Source: Chryseobacterium gleum
GTDB lineage: Bacteria > Bacteroidota > Bacteroidia > Flavobacteriales > BACL11
Direction: 5' to 3'
Assembly: GCA_945865535.1 (NCBI GenBank)
Contig: CAMBDW010000001.1
Location: forward strand, 113,659-177,658
DNA length: 64,000 bases
The notes beneath the pieces were generated by a model, which searched no databases, had not been told where the DNA came from, and saw only the letters and a program-made list of their open reading frames with translations. A program made the position numbers and the translations under genes. Within the stretch, counting starts at the first letter, position 1. Each line of letters starts with the position of its first letter. Of the stretch, positions 41,875 to 50,592 are shown one piece after another.

Positions 41875-43521
41875 TTATTGCTTTTTAATAGCAATATAAA
41901 ATAAGTCTGTCCTTATCTGAAAAGCGCCCCTGTCAAAACTACCTAAATCTATTTCCGTTAGCTCATTAGTAGGATAAATCCAAAAATCATCTTTTCCAGT
42001 ATTAATTAATACAGGCATGTCAAAACTATCAATTGCATTCCACTTACACACCAAAGTAGTATTTCTTCCCTCTTTTTGCAAACTATACTCTAGCTCAGGT
42101 ATCTCTTTCTGTTTTAAATATTGATTGAAGAAATCAGTAAAATCTTTACCACTTTTATTATTGATGTAGTCAATTATATCTTGGCCATCAATAGTTTGAT
42201 GTTTAAAGTCATTGGCAATCCCTTTTATAATCTCAAACCAAAGTTTATCGTCTTCAATTAAAGATCTTAAGGTATGTAACATTAAAGATCCTTTAGAATA
42301 CATATCAGAACTACCCTCTTTATTTACATGGTAAGGGCCTACAATCGGTTTGTCATTTCTTACACTTGGTTTTTGATTATTTACATAACTTAACATAGCA
42401 TCATAACCATGCATACACTCCACATATAAAGCCTCAGAATAAGTACAAACCCCCTCATGAACCCACATATCTGCTATATCGTTTGTTGTAATAGAATTTC
42501 CCCACCACTCATGTCCAGATTCATGCACAATAATATAATCAAAATCTAAATTATCAATAAAGCGAACGTTTCCATGATAGCCTGGTAAATAATTATTTCC
42601 ATAAGCAATTGCTGATTGATGTTCCATACCCAAATAAGGAGTTTCTACAAGGGCATAACCATCTTTCCAGAAAGGATAAGCGCCAAAATAATTTTCAAAA
42701 CACTTCATCATTGGTTTTACTTGCTCAAAATGTGCTTTAGCTTTTTTCTCATTACCATTTAACACATAGTAGTCAAGTCTTAAAGTATCATTATCAGAAA
42801 TATAATTATCGGAAAAATGAACATAGTCCCCAATATTTAAAGTGACATTATAGTTATTAATAGGATAAGAAACAAACCACTCACTCACATTCATCCAAGA
42901 ATTAAAATACTGATTCCAAACTAATGTATCACTCCTTAAATCACCATTTGCTACAATCTTTAAAGGAGATCGAGCAGCAACTTTTATGCGCATGCTATCA
43001 GGCTCATCCGACTGATGATCTTTATTAGGCCACCATACACTTGCGCCTAAACCCTGACAAGAAACACCAATCCATGGCTTATCATTTTTGTCTTTTTTCC
43101 AAGAAAAACCACCATCCCAAGGAGGATTTACTGCTTCTCTAGGATAGCCCCCATACCAAACTTTTATACTAGCCTGCTCTCCTTTTTTTATTTCACGATT
43201 AAAATAAATATAAACAGCATCAGATTCTCTAGCAAATTCCAGTTGAGTTCCCTCAAACTCTACAAGTAGCACCTCCATATTAAAAGCTAAATCAATCTGA
43301 AACCAATTAAAATTAGATAAGGCTGTAAAATGTATCGTATTGCTGGAGCGTTCAATTGATTTTTCCTGCTCATCAATAGCAACATCTAAATCATAAAATG
43401 TAACATCATAACAAGTTCTAATAGGAGTAAGATGCCCTCTTAAAGAATCTATTCTAGTATGTTCTTGAGAAAAAACTAATGTTGAATTTATTAATGACAA
43501 TAAAACACATAACCTTCTCAT
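41875..43521 (-). CDS. Exported M1-family metallopeptidase
   Basis: A 548-residue zinc aminopeptidase-like protein with a signal peptide (residues 1-19, ending FSQ). The zinc site is HESGH (333-337) with the third ligand Glu356 in WVHEG, exactly the HExxH-x18-E spacing of M1 peptidases. The exopeptidase loop reads GMEHQ (298-302) in place of GAMEN, as in many Bacteroidota M1 enzymes. It ends soon after the catalytic domain, without the long C-terminal helical domain of PepN. It sits between rpmB and rpmG, where no such gene is expected, and is 21 bases downstream of a lipoprotein gene. Confidence 0.9.
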   Translation of the reverse strand: MRRLCVLLSLINSTLVFSQEHTRIDSLRGHLTPIRTCYDVTFYDLDVAIDEQEKSIERSSNTIHFTALSNFNWFQIDLAFNMEVLLVEFEGTQLEFARESDAVYIYFNREIKKGEQASIKVWYGGYPREAVNPPWDGGFSWKKDKNDKPWIGVSCQGLGASVWWPNKDHQSDEPDSMRIKVAARSPLKIVANGDLRSDTLVWNQYFNSWMNVSEWFVSYPINNYNVTLNIGDYVHFSDNYISDNDTLRLDYYVLNGNEKKAKAHFEQVKPMMKCFENYFGAYPFWKDGYALVETPYLGMEHQSAIAYGNNYLPGYHGNVRFIDNLDFDYIIVHESGHEWWGNSITTNDIADMWVHEGVCTYSEALYVECMHGYDAMLSYVNNQKPSVRNDKPIVGPYHVNKEGSSDMYSKGSLMLHTLRSLIEDDKLWFEIIKGIANDFKHQTIDGQDIIDYINNKSGKDFTDFFNQYLKQKEIPELEYSLQKEGRNTTLVCKWNAIDSFDMPVLINTGKDDFWIYPTNELTEIDLGSFDRGAFQIRTDLFYIAIKKQ

Positions 43522-43542
43522 CTTAAAATGTATAAAGAAATA

Positions 43543-44241
43543 CTATCTATCTAAAATTATAGAGCAATCTAATGATTCTTCACCTCCAATTATTGGTATC
43601 TCAAAAGAATATGTTAAATTCATAAAACCATTAGTTGATGAACTTATAACACCATCTCCTTCAATATCAATATCCATTGGACCAAACCCCATATCAACAG
43701 ATACTGTCTGATTAGGAACTGTTATATTACCATCATTATCAATAGTCCCATTTACCTGAGTGTCACCAATTTCTATAAACAGGGAATTACCTCCAGCTCC
43801 TTGAATATTAAAAGTTTCAGGCAACTGGTCATTTAATGATATTGTAGTGCCAATTACTGGAACTGTATACTCTTCACAATCAGGTGTAATATTCCAAACC
43901 CCTTGAGCGATATCATAAGCAAAAACACAACTACCATCATCAGATGTTGCTAAAGAAGTATAATTCAAAGCATTAACATCTGTACATCCTAATATTGCTA
44001 ATATACAAGAACCATCATCAATCGTTGCTAAAGGATTATAGTTACTAGCTGTTGGATATGTACAACCAAACACATCATAAATACAAGAACCATCATCAAA
44101 AGTTGCTGAAGGATTATAGTTACTAGCTGTTGAATATGTACAGCCATTTATTACAGGAACTTCATCTTCTTTCTTACATGAAGAAACAGTAAATAATAAC
44201 GCTAGCAAAAAAACAGTTGAAATTTTAAATATATTTTTCAT
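43543..44241 (-). CDS. Lipoprotein with three GCT-NY-DDGSC repeats
   Basis: A 232-residue lipoprotein: signal with lipobox VSSC, lipidated Cys22. Residues 33-110 are three tandem 26-residue repeats of the form GCT-xxA-xNY-xxxAT-xDDGSC, a module frequent in surface proteins of Bacteroidota; each has two Cys that probably pair and acidic residues that could bind calcium. The rest is a beta-rich domain like those of lipocalin-type hypothetical lipoproteins. No activity can be assigned. It starts from its own -7 element, placed inside the rpmB terminator, and probably forms a unit with the M1 peptidase. Confidence 0.78.
   Translation of the reverse strand: MKNIFKISTVFLLALLFTVSSCKKEDEVPVINGCTYSTASNYNPSATFDDGSCIYDVFGCTYPTASNYNPLATIDDGSCILAILGCTDVNALNYTSLATSDDGSCVFAYDIAQGVWNITPDCEEYTVPVIGTTISLNDQLPETFNIQGAGGNSLFIEIGDTQVNGTIDNDGNITVPNQTVSVDMGFGPMDIDIEGDGVISSSTNGFMNLTYSFEIPIIGGEESLDCSIILDR
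43912..44145 (-). repeat. Three tandem 78-base coding repeats
   Basis: Period 78 bases (26 codons). The first two units are closer to each other in DNA than to the third, suggesting a more recent duplication. Confidence 0.85.
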
Positions 44242-44267
44242 TTTGATTCATTTTTTGTTATTTAATA

Positions 44268-44299
44268 AAAAAAGTTGCCATCAAAGATAGCAACTTTTT
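44268..44299 (-). terminator. Terminator after rpmB, with a -7 element in its loop
   Basis: Stem AAAAAGTTGC / GCAACTTTTT with an 11-base loop and T run on the minus strand. The loop contains TATCTTTG. Confidence 0.72.
44282..44289 (-). promoter_or_regulatory. -7 promoter element for the lipoprotein-M1 pair
   Basis: The minus strand reads TATCTTTG, exact TAnnTTTG, in the loop of the rpmB terminator, about 40 bases before ATG 44241. Confidence 0.5.
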
Positions 44300-44322
44300 A
44301 ATAATTACATATAATTTATTGA

Positions 44323-44562
44323 TTAAACAAGAATATACCCATTAGCTATAGCTTTAGCTAAAACAGATGCGATACCATTTTTATCAATTGTTCTAATGGC
44401 ATTTGCAGAAACTTTTAAGATCACAGTTTCTCCAGTTTCAGGAACAAAAAACTTTTTTGTTTGCAAATTAGGATAAAACTTTCTTTTAGTTTTATTCATG
44501 GCATGAGAAACATTATTTCCTACCATTACTTTCTTACCTGTTACTTGACAAATTCTTGACAT
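44323..44562 (-). CDS. rpmB: 50S ribosomal protein L28
   Basis: A 79-residue L28, starting [20 protein letters not shown] with the conserved C-x-TGKK and the [12 protein letters not shown] block, and ending in the small hydrophobic IANGYILV. Length is normal. It has a strong -7 element (44583-44590), and the following terminator marks it as a monocistronic unit here. Confidence 0.97.
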   Translation of the reverse strand: MSRICQVTGKKVMVGNNVSHAMNKTKRKFYPNLQTKKFFVPETGETVILKVSANAIRTIDKNGIASVLAKAIANGYILV

Positions 44563-44582
44563 ATCTTCTTGATTTTGGGCTG

Positions 44583-44590
44583 CAAATATA
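44583..44590 (-). promoter_or_regulatory. -7 promoter element for rpmB
   Basis: The minus strand reads TATATTTG then CAGCCCAA, followed by AGAAGAT just before ATG. The leader is like that of rpmG. Confidence 0.65.
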
Positions 44591-44615
44591 CAATCTAAAA
44601 TAAATATATTGAAGT

Positions 44616-45092
44616 TTATTGATTATTTTTTAATACTTCCATAAGAAACTCCGCTCCGCTAATAACAGATTGACTTACAATACTTTCTCTATCCCCTAAA
44701 AATACAAAGCGTTTTGAAATAGTTTTTTCTTTAGATGAGATAGCAATAAAAACAGTACCAATAGGATTTAATTCACTTCCTCCTGTTGGCCCAGCATAAC
44801 CACTTGTTGCAACTGAAAAATCAGCTGAAAATTTATTTCTAACTCCTTGTGCCATCTGCTGAACAACCTCTGCGCATACTTCTGTTTTTTCTTTTATTAC
44901 TGATTTCGAAACCCCTAAATGGTTAATTTTTATATCATTTTGATATGCTATTATTCCTCCTTTGAAAAAAGAAGAAGCTCCTGCAATAGAAGTAATTTTT
45001 GCAGCTAAAAGCCCCGCAGTGCAACTTTCAGCAGTTGCAATTGATACCTTTTTTTCAACACACAGATCATGAAGTTGCTGAAAAGGGTTCAT
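44616..45092 (-). CDS. pncC: Nicotinamide-nucleotide amidase (CinA C-terminal domain)
   Basis: A 158-residue protein made only of the CinA C-terminal domain, which deamidates nicotinamide mononucleotide to nicotinate mononucleotide in pyridine nucleotide salvage. Key text: [50 protein letters not shown]. Full-length CinA (about 410 residues) with the N-terminal MoCF-like domain is the more common form in Bacteroidota at this locus. The start shares one base with the end of the universal stress gene. Confidence 0.9.
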   Translation of the reverse strand: MNPFQQLHDLCVEKKVSIATAESCTAGLLAAKITSIAGASSFFKGGIIAYQNDIKINHLGVSKSVIKEKTEVCAEVVQQMAQGVRNKFSADFSVATSGYAGPTGGSELNPIGTVFIAISSKEKTISKRFVFLGDRESIVSQSVISGAEFLMEVLKNNQ

Positions 45093-45964
45093 TAAAAGGC
45101 TGTTGTAGGACCTGTAATAAATCTTGATTCTTTTGGTCTTATACTCATTATAGGAACCTCAGAATTATTAATAATATATCTAGCAGTATCACTTATAGTA
45201 TTTGAAAATGACTCTTCATTTTTAGTCATTATCATTATTAAATCAGCATCAAAACGTTTACCATACTCAAAAACAAAATCTCCTAGTGTTTGTTTCTTTT
45301 CTCCCTCAACTAATTCAGCCGTACATTTAACTCCTGCTTTGATAATAAAGTTTTTTACCTGATTGATGTTTTTAATTAATTTTGTTCTTACTGCTTGATT
45401 GTCTCGTAAAACAACAGATACCACTCTTATAGTTGCATTCCAATATCTTGCATACTCTAGGGCATAAGTTACTTTTTGTTTAGTTTCTTTTTCCAGATCT
45501 ATTGGCAAAATAATATTCTCACATCCATTTCTATGATCTTTTCCTTTAATCGTAATTACAGGACACTTTGATAATCTAACCACTCTCTCAGCATTAGATC
45601 CAATAATTTTACTTGATCTTCCTTGAGATCCATTTGTTCCCATAACAATTAAATCAGCAGAAATCATCTCTGCAACCTCATTGATTTGCTCATAAATCTT
45701 ACCTTTTGAAACCATAGTATCAACATGAATACCATGCTTTTTTGAATACTCTAGGGCAATAGAATCTAGTTTTTCTTTAACCTTAACTTTTAATTCATCT
45801 GATGTATCATCTAAAAATAATGTTTGCATTATACTTTGTTCCTTAATAACTGAAAGCAAAACAATAGCTGATTTTTTAATTTTTGCTAGATTAACGGCTT
45901 GACCAAGAGCAACCATTGATTGCTCGTAAAAATCTATAGGAACTAATATTTTACTTGCTGACAT
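45092..45964 (-). CDS. Tandem universal stress protein (two UspA domains)
   Basis: A 290-residue cytoplasmic protein with two Usp folds. The first (1-145) has the ATP-binding signature G-x2-G-x9-G-S visible in MGTNGSQGRSSKIIGSNAERV; the second (from about 150) lacks a clear copy of that signature (IMTKNEESFSNTISDTARYI), so only one site may bind ATP. Usp proteins help survival under starvation or redox stress; partners are unknown. It diverges from the nucleoside phosphorylase gene with overlapping promoter elements. Confidence 0.88.
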   Translation of the reverse strand: MSASKILVPIDFYEQSMVALGQAVNLAKIKKSAIVLLSVIKEQSIMQTLFLDDTSDELKVKVKEKLDSIALEYSKKHGIHVDTMVSKGKIYEQINEVAEMISADLIVMGTNGSQGRSSKIIGSNAERVVRLSKCPVITIKGKDHRNGCENIILPIDLEKETKQKVTYALEYARYWNATIRVVSVVLRDNQAVRTKLIKNINQVKNFIIKAGVKCTAELVEGEKKQTLGDFVFEYGKRFDADLIMIMTKNEESFSNTISDTARYIINNSEVPIMSIRPKESRFITGPTTAF

Positions 45965-45978
45965 AAGATATATTTTAC

Positions 45979-45986
45979 TATGTTTG
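45979..45986 (+). promoter_or_regulatory. -7 promoter element for the nucleoside phosphorylase
   Basis: TATGTTTG, exact TAnnTTTG, 23 bases before ATG 46010. It overlaps an earlier possible start at 45980 and so argues for 46010. Confidence 0.55.
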
Positions 45987-45992
45987 ACAATG

Positions 45993-46000
45993 CAAAATTA
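45993..46000 (-). promoter_or_regulatory. -7 promoter element for the universal stress gene
   Basis: The minus strand reads TAATTTTG then C, exact TAnnTTTG, 28 bases before ATG 45964. It lies downstream of the opposing -7 element, so the two transcripts overlap at their 5' ends. Confidence 0.55.
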
Positions 46001-46009
46001 CATATTTAT

Positions 46010-46873
46010 ATGAATAAAATAGCTGAGACAGAATTAATCCTTACACCTGAAAAGAAAATATACCATTTAAACTTATCAAAAGAAGAAATTGCAGATGATA
46101 TACTATTAGTAGGGGATCCCGATAGAGTCAAACTAATATCTAGTAAATTTGATAAAATTGAACATAAAATTCAAAATAGAGAGTTTATAACACACACAGG
46201 AACCCTTAAGGGCAAACGCATCAGCGCAATATCTACAGGAATCGGAACTGATAATATTGATATTGTAATTAATGAATTAGATGCATTAGTAAATATAAAT
46301 TTTGACACCCGAACAGTAAATACTAAGAAAAAATCATTAAACTTAATCCGGCTCGGAACTTCTGGAGCGCTACAAAAGAATATTGAAGTGGATACATTTT
46401 TAGCCTCATCTTTCGGTTTAGGATTTGATAATGTGGCCCATTTTTATTCTGAAACAGCAGTTATTGAAAAAGAAATGAGTAGATTATTTACAAATCATGC
46501 ATCTTGGCCAAAAGAATTATCAACTCCATATATTGTAAAAGCATCTGAAAACTTATTCTCATTATTTGCTGATTTGCCAAGTGGAATAACTGCAACAGCT
46601 CCTGGATTTTATGGTCCACAAGGAAGAACGCTAAGGCTCAGTCCTTCAATAGTAGACTTACACGAAAAAATAGGAAGTTTTACTACTAATAATCTTCAAA
46701 TTACAAACTTTGAAATGGAAACCTCTGCCCTTTATTATTTAGGGCAAACATTGGGGCATAATACCCTTACAATTTGCGCTATAATTGGCAATAGGATAAC
46801 TAAACAATACAGCAAAGATTATAAAAAAACGGTGGAGAAAATGATTGATTTAGTACTTAAGAGGATCTGCTAA
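46010..46873 (+). CDS. Purine/uridine nucleoside phosphorylase family protein
   Basis: A 287-residue NP-I phosphorylase that splits a nucleoside with phosphate. Signatures: ILLVGDPDRVKLI (phosphate loop with GDP-R), STGIGTDNIDIVINEL, LIRLGTSGALQ and the ribose-binding Glu in NFEMETSALYYLG. The ordering fits the uridine phosphorylase-like group, but the exact base is uncertain. I start at ATG 46010 (MNKIAETELILTPEKKIYHL), as in relatives. It converges with the thioesterase gene, 8 bases between stops. Confidence 0.88.
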   Translation: MNKIAETELILTPEKKIYHLNLSKEEIADDILLVGDPDRVKLISSKFDKIEHKIQNREFITHTGTLKGKRISAISTGIGTDNIDIVINELDALVNINFDTRTVNTKKKSLNLIRLGTSGALQKNIEVDTFLASSFGLGFDNVAHFYSETAVIEKEMSRLFTNHASWPKELSTPYIVKASENLFSLFADLPSGITATAPGFYGPQGRTLRLSPSIVDLHEKIGSFTTNNLQITNFEMETSALYYLGQTLGHNTLTICAIIGNRITKQYSKDYKKTVEKMIDLVLKRIC

Positions 46874-46881
46874 AAAAAATA

Positions 46882-47289
46882 CTACACAAACTTCACTTTA
46901 AGTTTATTCATTACAACTTCTGGAGCAAAGCATGGTTTTCCGCTAGCTTTATTTACAAAAACTAAAACCACCTCACCAGTGTTTAACAAATCACCAGATT
47001 CATTAAAAGTTTCGTAATCAAAAATAATTTTAGCAGATGGCATTGTCTTCATTGTTGTTTTGATAGTGAGATGGTCATCATACAATCCAGGTTTTTTATA
47101 CTTAATATTCAAATTCACCACTGGCAAAGCAAAACCCATGGCTTCAATCTCTTTATATGAAATTCCAAGAGAACGCAAAAGTTCTACTCTACCTACCTCA
47201 TAGTATTGAGCATACACGCCATAATAAACAAAACCCATTTGATCTGTTTCACCATATCTAACTCTTAATTTTGTTTCAAAAGAATACAT
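46882..47289 (-). CDS. Acyl-CoA thioesterase, 4HBT/YbgC-like hotdog
   Basis: A 135-residue single hotdog domain. The active-site region is VRYGETDQMGFVYYGVYAQYYEVGR, with Asp in the TDQMG turn and the Y-Y-x-x-Y pattern of 4-hydroxybenzoyl-CoA/YbgC thioesterases. It would hydrolyse a short- or medium-chain acyl-CoA in the cytoplasm; substrate unknown. I start at ATG 47289 (MYSFETKLRVRYGET), since an earlier start at 47337 would add 16 residues not found in the fold and overlap the divergent gene. Confidence 0.87.
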   Translation of the reverse strand: MYSFETKLRVRYGETDQMGFVYYGVYAQYYEVGRVELLRSLGISYKEIEAMGFALPVVNLNIKYKKPGLYDDHLTIKTTMKTMPSAKIIFDYETFNESGDLLNTGEVVLVFVNKASGKPCFAPEVVMNKLKVKFV

Positions 47290-47336
47290 GTTGCAATAAT
47301 ACATAAATACTCCAAAATGTGTAATATTGTAGCTCA

Positions 47337-48047
47337 ATGAAATTCAGAAACTACACTATATATATAGTAGGATTATTATTAGTTGCCTGCTCCCCCACTT
47401 ACACGCTACAATCATATAATGATGAGGTAATTGGAATTCAAGCCGGAGTTGATAGTACTATTTTAGCAATCATTACCCCTTATCAAGTTAAGATTGAAGA
47501 TCAGATGAATGAAGTACTAACTTACACAAAAAATGATTTAGAAAAAGGAAAGCCCCAAAGTACCATTGGAAATTTTGTAACCGATTTATGCTTAAATTAT
47601 GCTGATGCCCATATCTGCGTAATGAATAATGGAGGACTCCGAACAACTATTAGTAAAGGAGAAATAACAAGAGGAAAACTGTATGAATTAATGCCTTTTG
47701 AAAATGAGTTAGTAGTGTTAGAATTAAATAAAGATGATTATATAGGCTTACTTAATTATATTGGCAGTAGAGGTGGCGAACCATTTTCAGGAATTACTAT
47801 CGCTATTAATAAAGATGGGAAAATCCTTAGTAATTCATGGCCTGTTAATTTTGAAAAAGGAGAGAAAGTAAGAGTACTTACTTCTGATTACCTTGCCAAT
47901 GGAGGAGATGAAATGAGTTTTTTTCATGAAAAGGAGCAGCAGAAAGTTGGTCTAAAATTGAGAGATGCAATAATTGACTATTGCAGCAAAACAGATACTA
48001 TTGATGTCCAGCTTGATAATAGAATTAAAATCTTAGAAAATGAGTAA
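47337..48047 (+). CDS. 5'-nucleotidase C-terminal (substrate-binding) domain lipoprotein
   Basis: A 236-residue lipoprotein (lipobox LLVAC, Cys18) consisting of only the UshA/5'-nucleotidase C-terminal domain. Key text: TIGNFVTDLCLNYADAHICVMNNGGLR, ITRGKLYELMPFENELVVLEL, and SDYLANGGDEMSFF near the end. This domain binds the nucleoside part in UshA-type enzymes and has no metal site of its own. The catalytic half is encoded by the next gene, which overlaps by 8 bases; the two together would reconstitute one periplasmic enzyme. Confidence 0.88.
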   Translation: MKFRNYTIYIVGLLLVACSPTYTLQSYNDEVIGIQAGVDSTILAIITPYQVKIEDQMNEVLTYTKNDLEKGKPQSTIGNFVTDLCLNYADAHICVMNNGGLRTTISKGEITRGKLYELMPFENELVVLELNKDDYIGLLNYIGSRGGEPFSGITIAINKDGKILSNSWPVNFEKGEKVRVLTSDYLANGGDEMSFFHEKEQQKVGLKLRDAIIDYCSKTDTIDVQLDNRIKILENE

Positions 48048-48963
48048 TAGAAGAGATTTTATCAAAAAAAGCGGTTTAGGAGTTTTAGGACTGTCATTGC
48101 TGCCCCAAATTTCATTTGGGAGACAAGGTGATGTAAAAATCACCATTTTGCATACAAATGATATGCACAGTCACATCCATTCTTTTACAAGTGGAAGGAA
48201 CAAAGGACTGGGTGGAATGGCACAAAGAGCTGAACTTATTAAGTCCATAAGAGCACAAGAAGAGCATGTATTATTATTAGATGCAGGAGATATTTTTCAA
48301 GGAACACCCTATTTTAATTTTTATGGTGGTGAATTAGAATTCAAACTAATGAGTGAAATGAAATATGATGCAGCAACTTTAGGCAATCATGATTTTGATA
48401 ATGGTCTGGAAGGATTTGCCAAACAATTGCCTCACGCCAACTTTCCATTTTTAATTGCAAACTATGATTTCACTGACACTATACTAAAAGATAAATTCAA
48501 GCCTTTTAAAGTATTCAATAAAGGAGGAATTAAAATAGGAGTATTTGGTATTGGCATAGAGCTTGATGGCTTAGTGCCTAAGAATCTTTATGGAAATACT
48601 ATTTATCAAGATCCTATTGAAAAAGCAAATCATTATGCTTCTTTATTAAAAAAGAAAGAAAAGTGTGACTTAGTAATCTGTCTTTCTCATTTAGGATTAA
48701 AATACGATACAAATGAGATGTCAGACATGATATTTGCAAGCCAAACCCATGATATTGATTTGATTATAGGAGGGCATACTCATACCTTCCTTAAAAAACC
48801 AGTTAGCACGCTAAATTTAGACAAAAAAGAAGTGCTCATTAACCAAGTCGGCTGGGCGGGAATTAATCTTGGCAAAATGGATTTTCATTTTAGCCAAAAT
48901 GGAGGTGTAAAAAAAGTTCTTAGTAGTTCAATATTTGTTAAAAACAATACAGAAAATGCTTAA
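48040..48963 (+). CDS. 5'-nucleotidase catalytic (metallophosphoesterase) domain, Tat-exported
   Basis: A 307-residue calcineurin-like phosphoesterase with an N-terminal twin-arginine signal (NRRDFIKKSGLGVLGLSLLP). Metal ligands are visible in HTNDMHSH, DAGDIFQG, GNHDFDNG, SHLGLKYD and GGHTHTF. It lacks the C-terminal nucleotide-binding domain, supplied by the preceding gene. The catalytic part uses Tat while the partner is a lipoprotein through Sec, so the halves would meet outside the inner membrane. It dephosphorylates nucleotides or related phosphoesters. Confidence 0.88.
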   Translation: MSNRRDFIKKSGLGVLGLSLLPQISFGRQGDVKITILHTNDMHSHIHSFTSGRNKGLGGMAQRAELIKSIRAQEEHVLLLDAGDIFQGTPYFNFYGGELEFKLMSEMKYDAATLGNHDFDNGLEGFAKQLPHANFPFLIANYDFTDTILKDKFKPFKVFNKGGIKIGVFGIGIELDGLVPKNLYGNTIYQDPIEKANHYASLLKKKEKCDLVICLSHLGLKYDTNEMSDMIFASQTHDIDLIIGGHTHTFLKKPVSTLNLDKKEVLINQVGWAGINLGKMDFHFSQNGGVKKVLSSSIFVKNNTENA

Positions 48964-49154
48964 AACACTAGTTTTTGATTGATTGTAAATATCTTTTCCT
49001 ATCTAGTAAAATATACCTGTAAAAAAAAAATTAAAGTCAAGTCTTGATTTTCTTTTATATTAACAATAACTTCTTCATATTTGCTAACACCAAAGCAAAA
49101 AAAAAAAAAACAAACAATCAATTAAATCACTAAAAGCTAAACTAGAACCACAAA

Positions 49155-50588
49155 ATGCCAGAAAAAAGTTATCAAGAAATTTGGAATAACTGTCTTAATA
49201 TAATAAGAGATAATGTTACAGCACAGAACTTTAAAACTTGGTTTAAGCCAATTAAAGCTGTTGCTATTAACAAACAAATTCTGACAATTCAAGTGCCTAG
49301 TCAATTTTTTTACGAATGGCTTGAAAATAATTACATCACTTTAATAAAGAAAACGCTAAAAAGAGAACTTGGGAAAGATGCAAAATTAGAATACAACATT
49401 TTATTAGACAATCCTGGAGCTAAAAAACCTTATGTGACTAAGATCCCTAGTAGCGGACAGGAAGCTTTAACTAACAACCCTGTGAGTATTCCTATGGATA
49501 TGAGTAGTGGCTCTGCAATCAGAAATCCTTTTATTATACCTGGTTTACAAAAAATAAACATCAACCCTCAATTAAACGAATCCTACACTTTTGATGCCTT
49601 TATTGAAGGAGACTGTAACAGATTAGCGCGTTCAGCAGGATATGCTGTATCACAAAATCCTGGAGGAACATCATTTAATCCACTATTTATTTATGGAAGT
49701 GGAGGTTTAGGAAAAACGCACTTAGCAAATGCTATTGGTATTGAGGTAAAAAACGAACACCCAGAAAAGATAGTTTTATATGTTTCCGCTGATAAATTCC
49801 AAACCCAATTTGTGGATGCTATAATGGACAACAAAAAAAATGACTTTGTTCATTTTTATCAATCAATTGATGTGTTGATTATTGATGATGTACAATTCTT
49901 ATGTGGAAAAGAAAAAACACAAGATGTTTTCTTCCATATTTTTAATCATCTGCATCAAAATAAAAAACAAGTCATCTTAACTTCTGACAAAGCTCCTGTA
50001 GATATAGTGGGCATGGAACAAAGACTCTTATCTCGTTTTAAATGGGGATTATCAGCTGATTTACAATCACCCGACTTGGAAACACGTTTGGCTATTTTGA
50101 AGAAAAAAATCAAACAAGATGGTATTGAGATCCCTTATGAGGTTGTAGAATATATTGCTTACTCCATCACTTCAAATGTAAGAGAACTAGAAGGAGCTTT
50201 AATTTCACTTTTAGCACAATCTTCACTAAACAAGAAAGAAATCACTATTGATTTAGCAAAAAATATGCTCGATAAATTTGTTAAAAATACTGTTAGAGAA
50301 GTGTCTATTGACTTTATCCAAAAAGTTATTTGCGATTATTTTGACATTCCTATTGAGACCATGAAATCAAAAACAAGAAAGAGAGAAATTGTACAGTGCA
50401 GACAATTAGCAATGTATTTTTCTAAGCAAATGACAAAAAACTCATTAGCTATGATAGGAAAACACTGTGGAAACAAAGATCATGCTACTGTATTACACGC
50501 TTGTAAAACGGTAAACAACTTAGCCGATACCGACAAACGCTTCAAAGGATACCTAGTTGATATTGAAAAGAAACTAAGCCTTTCTTAA
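49155..50588 (+). CDS. dnaA: Chromosomal replication initiator DnaA
   Basis: A 477-residue AAA+ initiator. Domain I (1-80) with NxFKTWFKPI; short linker; domain III with Walker A GSGGLGKT (181-188), Walker B IIDDVQFL and sensor residues; domain IV ends in the DNA-binding signature NKDHATVLHACKTV (about 450-465). Length is normal. The 191 bases upstream (48964-49154) are AT-rich with A runs and contain no recognisable DnaA box; CATATTTG at 49076-49083 is one mismatch from a -7 element. dnaN is not adjacent, which is common in Bacteroidota. Confidence 0.97.
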   Translation: MPEKSYQEIWNNCLNIIRDNVTAQNFKTWFKPIKAVAINKQILTIQVPSQFFYEWLENNYITLIKKTLKRELGKDAKLEYNILLDNPGAKKPYVTKIPSSGQEALTNNPVSIPMDMSSGSAIRNPFIIPGLQKININPQLNESYTFDAFIEGDCNRLARSAGYAVSQNPGGTSFNPLFIYGSGGLGKTHLANAIGIEVKNEHPEKIVLYVSADKFQTQFVDAIMDNKKNDFVHFYQSIDVLIIDDVQFLCGKEKTQDVFFHIFNHLHQNKKQVILTSDKAPVDIVGMEQRLLSRFKWGLSADLQSPDLETRLAILKKKIKQDGIEIPYEVVEYIAYSITSNVRELEGALISLLAQSSLNKKEITIDLAKNMLDKFVKNTVREVSIDFIQKVICDYFDIPIETMKSKTRKREIVQCRQLAMYFSKQMTKNSLAMIGKHCGNKDHATVLHACKTVNNLADTDKRFKGYLVDIEKKLSLS

Positions 50589-50592
50589 AAAC

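Noticed and set aside
48964..49154. Possible replication origin upstream of dnaA
   Set aside because: AT-rich with A runs, but no DnaA-box-like TTATCCACA, no repeated 13-mers and only 191 bases. Origins in Bacteroidota are often not next to dnaA.
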